Shown here piece after piece: positions 61,261-64,000 of a DNA stretch of 64,000 nucleotides. The number at the start of each line of letters is the position of its first letter. The stretch's first letter is position 1. The notes below the pieces were generated by a model. The model saw nothing but the letters and a program-made list of their open reading frames with translations, did no database searches and was not told where the DNA came from. The DNA comes from OLB6 sp964467455. GTDB lineage: Bacteria > Bacteroidota > Ignavibacteria > Kapaibacteriales > Kapaibacteriaceae. Where the stretch lies: NCBI GenBank assembly GCA_964467455.1, contig CAYXQJ010000006.1, forward strand, positions 104,451 to 168,450, read 5' to 3'. The translations under genes were made by a program, and so were the position numbers.

Positions 61261-62820
61261 ATGTTGTCTCGCCAGAAACACCTTCTTTTACACCCCTTTA
61301 CCGTTGCGGTGATTGTGCTCTGCTTCGCGATCGCCGGATCTGCCACTCTGAAATCACAGTCGTGGACTCCTGCTGGGCAGATGGTGGGGCCGTTGATGTG
61401 GGAGTTTCCACTTTCGCTGCCAGATGGTACGCACCTCATCCCACTTCGATGGGTTAACGGGCGCAACAACGACTCGTTGTACTGGTTTGACATCAAGTCG
61501 TTTATCACGACCCCGAAAAAGTATGAGCGGCAAACGCTGAATTTCAAGCAGATCTCAGACATAAATGACTTCGATTCGGACGGAAGGATGGACCTGTGGG
61601 GCGGGAACTATGGTGGCGGAGGTCTTACGATTTTTGGAGTCTTTTCAGAGACGGAACGAACCCGTCCACATCAGACGGGAATCATCTATCCGAACTCTAA
61701 CGTCAACACGCGATACTTCGGAGATATCGATGGTGATGGACTCAATGACGACTTTGCGGCCGAAGGAGAGAGCTCCGTACGTATCGTTTACGGTGACCGC
61801 GTGAACCCATTTGTAAGTCCGAGTTACGTCGAGCTCCATGATAACTCACAAGAGCAATACCCTGATCTGGCTCCAACGACTGTTGCCGCTGTTGGAGTGC
61901 TTGGTGGGAAACCGTGCATTGTACAGGTCTATCAGGTGTTACCTGAGATGCCGCCGTACTACGAGTTACATGAGCTCTACATTGACGACCTCAAATCCCG
62001 TGCGGCAAAGATCCGCACGCGCCTTGTGCAGAAGTTCAAAGTTGGCGAGATTCGACGCTATGGCCACGTAGTCCTCCGAACACCAGAGATATGGTGGCTA
62101 TTCAGTTCCTCCGGATCGGATTCGAATCTCAATGGTTTGAGGATTACTCAGACACAAATTTCACTTGAGCCCGTTCCTGTCTATTGGCGTGGTGGATATC
62201 AACAGTTCTTCGGACAAGGTGGACACCGTGGTGATGATAACTTTCCAAGAGTTCTTGATCACGACGCGCCATTCGTTAAGGAAACTTTTCAGACGCGGTA
62301 CGTCGAAGGAGTTGGTGATGTTCGTCATTCAGTTTTCGAATTGGCCAGACTGACCGATCCCCAAAAAGCAAACGTAGAGGTTATCGGTAGAGGGGTTCCG
62401 CCAGACAGTCAATGTATTGGTACTGCGTTGTTAAATACTGCAGTGATTCCAGACATGGATGGCGATAGTGTTAACGACTTTATGGTATGTTATTCATACA
62501 CTGTTGCCGCACCACTGCTTCGTCAAAACTCAGTCTCGCTTTATCTCACCACTTCGCGCCCAGTAGTGTCAGTTGAAAGTAATATCGCGTATTCTGATGC
62601 GCACATCATAGACAATGGCGAAACATGGAGGATCATCCGCAACTTGGAATGTCTGAAGGAACCAGAGACCACCGCAGTCATCTTTGACTTGAATGGAGGT
62701 GTAGTTGCTACGGTGTCCGTTGTGGTTAGTGGTACGGACCTAATACTCGAGAAGCCCAAATCTCTTTCTCGACAGGTGCTATGGCTACGACTTGGATCAT
62801 GTACTCTCCGTCTACCTTAG
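61261..62820 (+). CDS. Exported FG-GAP-like protein, unknown function
   Basis: 519 residues. Signal peptide HPFTVAVIVLCFAIAGSATL, then Ca-binding FG-GAP-type loops DINDFDSDGRMDLWGG, DIDGDGLNDDF and IPDMDGDSVNDFM. The C-terminal ~80 residues (VIFDLNGGVVATVSVVVSG) look like a sorting domain. It is in a more A+T-rich tract than its left neighbours. The 136 bp before it has no obvious gene; TATTTTGA near 61176 could be part of a promoter. Confidence 0.7.
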   Translation: MLSRQKHLLLHPFTVAVIVLCFAIAGSATLKSQSWTPAGQMVGPLMWEFPLSLPDGTHLIPLRWVNGRNNDSLYWFDIKSFITTPKKYERQTLNFKQISDINDFDSDGRMDLWGGNYGGGGLTIFGVFSETERTRPHQTGIIYPNSNVNTRYFGDIDGDGLNDDFAAEGESSVRIVYGDRVNPFVSPSYVELHDNSQEQYPDLAPTTVAAVGVLGGKPCIVQVYQVLPEMPPYYELHELYIDDLKSRAAKIRTRLVQKFKVGEIRRYGHVVLRTPEIWWLFSSSGSDSNLNGLRITQTQISLEPVPVYWRGGYQQFFGQGGHRGDDNFPRVLDHDAPFVKETFQTRYVEGVGDVRHSVFELARLTDPQKANVEVIGRGVPPDSQCIGTALLNTAVIPDMDGDSVNDFMVCYSYTVAAPLLRQNSVSLYLTTSRPVVSVESNIAYSDAHIIDNGETWRIIRNLECLKEPETTAVIFDLNGGVVATVSVVVSGTDLILEKPKSLSRQVLWLRLGSCTLRLP

Positions 62821-62833
62821 CACTGGTGTAGAA

Positions 62834-64000
62834 ATGAGCGCTATACGGTTTGACACGGTGTTGCTCACTGCAATATTGGCCATTTTCGGTTCAGTAGGGG
62901 CTTATTCCCAATTTGACACTGAACAAACAAAGGCATCTGAGGTGATCAATTGCATAGAAGGTGTTTCATTGCATGATGTTCTTGTGTCACCACCGGTTCC
63001 AATAATACGTTCGATAACGTCGTTTCAGATCGGACTCAACTGGTATGGCATGGATGGCTATAGCAAGCACTTTGGCGTGGGTCTGATTGATAACCATATG
63101 AACCTGGATTCAACGTGGAGCAACGAAGCACTAAAGAGATATCCAATCGGGTCAAGGTTGGTCTTAGTTCAAAATGAAGGGGGGCGGCGTCCAACTTCCC
63201 CGCTCGCATGCGCAGTAACACATGGACACGGTCTGATGCAAGGTGAAGGATACACGTTGATGACTCGAGTCGATCCAGAAGTATCGGTTGATGTGTCCAA
63301 CGGCCAGCCGTTCATCGAATCTGACACCAATACGGGGGCAGTTCACGGTTTCAAGGTGGACACTGTTGGTTCAGTACAAGGCCATTGGCGTGAGCTTCGT
63401 CCGACACAAACTGGAATGTTGAGTGGCAATACGAATGCACGACTATGGAAAACACATAACCCAGCTTGGTTGCGATTCAAAATCGATTCTCCCAATGTAG
63501 ATACAGCTACATACTATGCTGATCCAACTCGCAACGGTGAGTTCATGGTTGTTTCCGTATGCGTACGAAGATCTGGTATGATCAATATGGCGAACCCGGA
63601 TGATCCAGTTATCAAACTACGGGTATTGAGACAGCAGCGTTTGCAGCAAGAAGATTCGAGCATAGTTGTTGATTCACGCGGTGATCGTTTCTTACGGTTC
63701 AGCTTCATTCCTCGTACCGATGTTGATGACTCCTTGTTTAATGAGTATCCTCCGCTGCAGGTTGGTGTTGACTCTTTACCGCGCATGTTCGAAGATCTAA
63801 ACAGGCAAGCACCAACGGATTCGACAATTATCGAGAGTAAGATCAGCGGAGACAGCTATTCTTATAAAGAAATGCCGTTGGCATTGCCAGCCGATGCGCC
63901 ATCGTCACTCGATGGTCGAGAAATGGTCTGGCAGTTCATGAGAGATTGTACTGCTTCAGCTGAAATAGGACAAAGAAGAAGAAGTTCGAAGCAACATCCG
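62834..64000 (+). CDS. Exported protein, 3' partial, runs off the window
   Basis: The frame from ATG 62834 is open for all 389 remaining codons. Signal peptide VLLTAILAIFGSVGAYSQ, then SFQIGLNWYGMDGYSKHFGV and WLRFKIDSPNVDTATYYADP. No family recognised. It starts 13 bp after the FG-GAP gene, probably in the same operon. Confidence 0.75.
   Translation, partial: MSAIRFDTVLLTAILAIFGSVGAYSQFDTEQTKASEVINCIEGVSLHDVLVSPPVPIIRSITSFQIGLNWYGMDGYSKHFGVGLIDNHMNLDSTWSNEALKRYPIGSRLVLVQNEGGRRPTSPLACAVTHGHGLMQGEGYTLMTRVDPEVSVDVSNGQPFIESDTNTGAVHGFKVDTVGSVQGHWRELRPTQTGMLSGNTNARLWKTHNPAWLRFKIDSPNVDTATYYADPTRNGEFMVVSVCVRRSGMINMANPDDPVIKLRVLRQQRLQQEDSSIVVDSRGDRFLRFSFIPRTDVDDSLFNEYPPLQVGVDSLPRMFEDLNRQAPTDSTIIESKISGDSYSYKEMPLALPADAPSSLDGREMVWQFMRDCTASAEIGQRRRSSKQHP

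Overview
The window looks like a chromosome segment from a member of the Bacteroidota/Chlorobiota (FCB) group, possibly a Kapabacteria- or Ignavibacteria-like lineage. This is inferred from several signs. Secreted beta-propeller and Ig proteins end in C-terminal domains of the type IX secretion (Por) kind. Six genes have the Bacteroidota -7 promoter word TAnnTTTG almost touching the ATG. Menaquinone genes (ubiE, menA), a type 2 IPP isomerase and several families common in that group (DUF2851, DUF5686, DUF6438) are present. Gene density is high, many neighbours overlap by 4 bp (ATGA), and I see no rRNA, tRNA, CRISPR array, transposase or prophage.

Layout. 1-8.2 kb: the end of an RND efflux pump fused to a TolC-like channel, a membrane LytTR regulator, a small membrane protein, an M16 zinc protease and a CreD-like protein. 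8.3-16.7 kb: fumC, murB, a fused two-half ABC transporter, a small exported protein and two LOG-family genes. 16.7-30.5 kb: a large sortilin-type propeller, a carotenoid-desaturase-like gene with ubiE and menA, lipoproteins, a Ycf48-like gene and a 1490-residue phytase/Ig surface protein. 30.5-39.4 kb: pyrE, xth, a HepT-MntA toxin-antitoxin pair behind a DoxX gene, an ABC exporter with a LolA-like partner, and two surface or membrane proteins. 39.4-51.2 kb: murD, a polyprenyl synthase, fni, dprA, a degenerate N6-adenine-methylase-like protein, a phosphohexomutase, an aminopeptidase P and a type II NADH dehydrogenase. 51.3-61.1 kb: comF, tryptophan dioxygenase, an RDD protein and an HMT-MTHFR fusion in one operon; then a DUF5684 gene, a zinc metalloprotease, pyrF and a DUF2851 gene. 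61.2-64 kb: a more A+T-rich tract with an FG-GAP-like exported protein and an exported protein that runs off the window.

Three patterns cut across the genes. (1) Short 'word' repeats of at least a dozen kinds sit between genes, directly after stop codons, and inside reading frames, where they encode extra loops or even signal peptides. (2) The word GTAGGGGGC occurs 18 times, on both strands and in several reading frames, where about 0.5 would be expected by chance. (3) Six genes appear leaderless, with TAnnTTTG 3-5 nt before ATG; in pyrE and pyrF this box is framed by an inverted repeat that also takes in the start codon, suggesting shared control of pyrimidine synthesis.

All motif counts were made by eye. 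Family names come from recognised motifs, not from a search.
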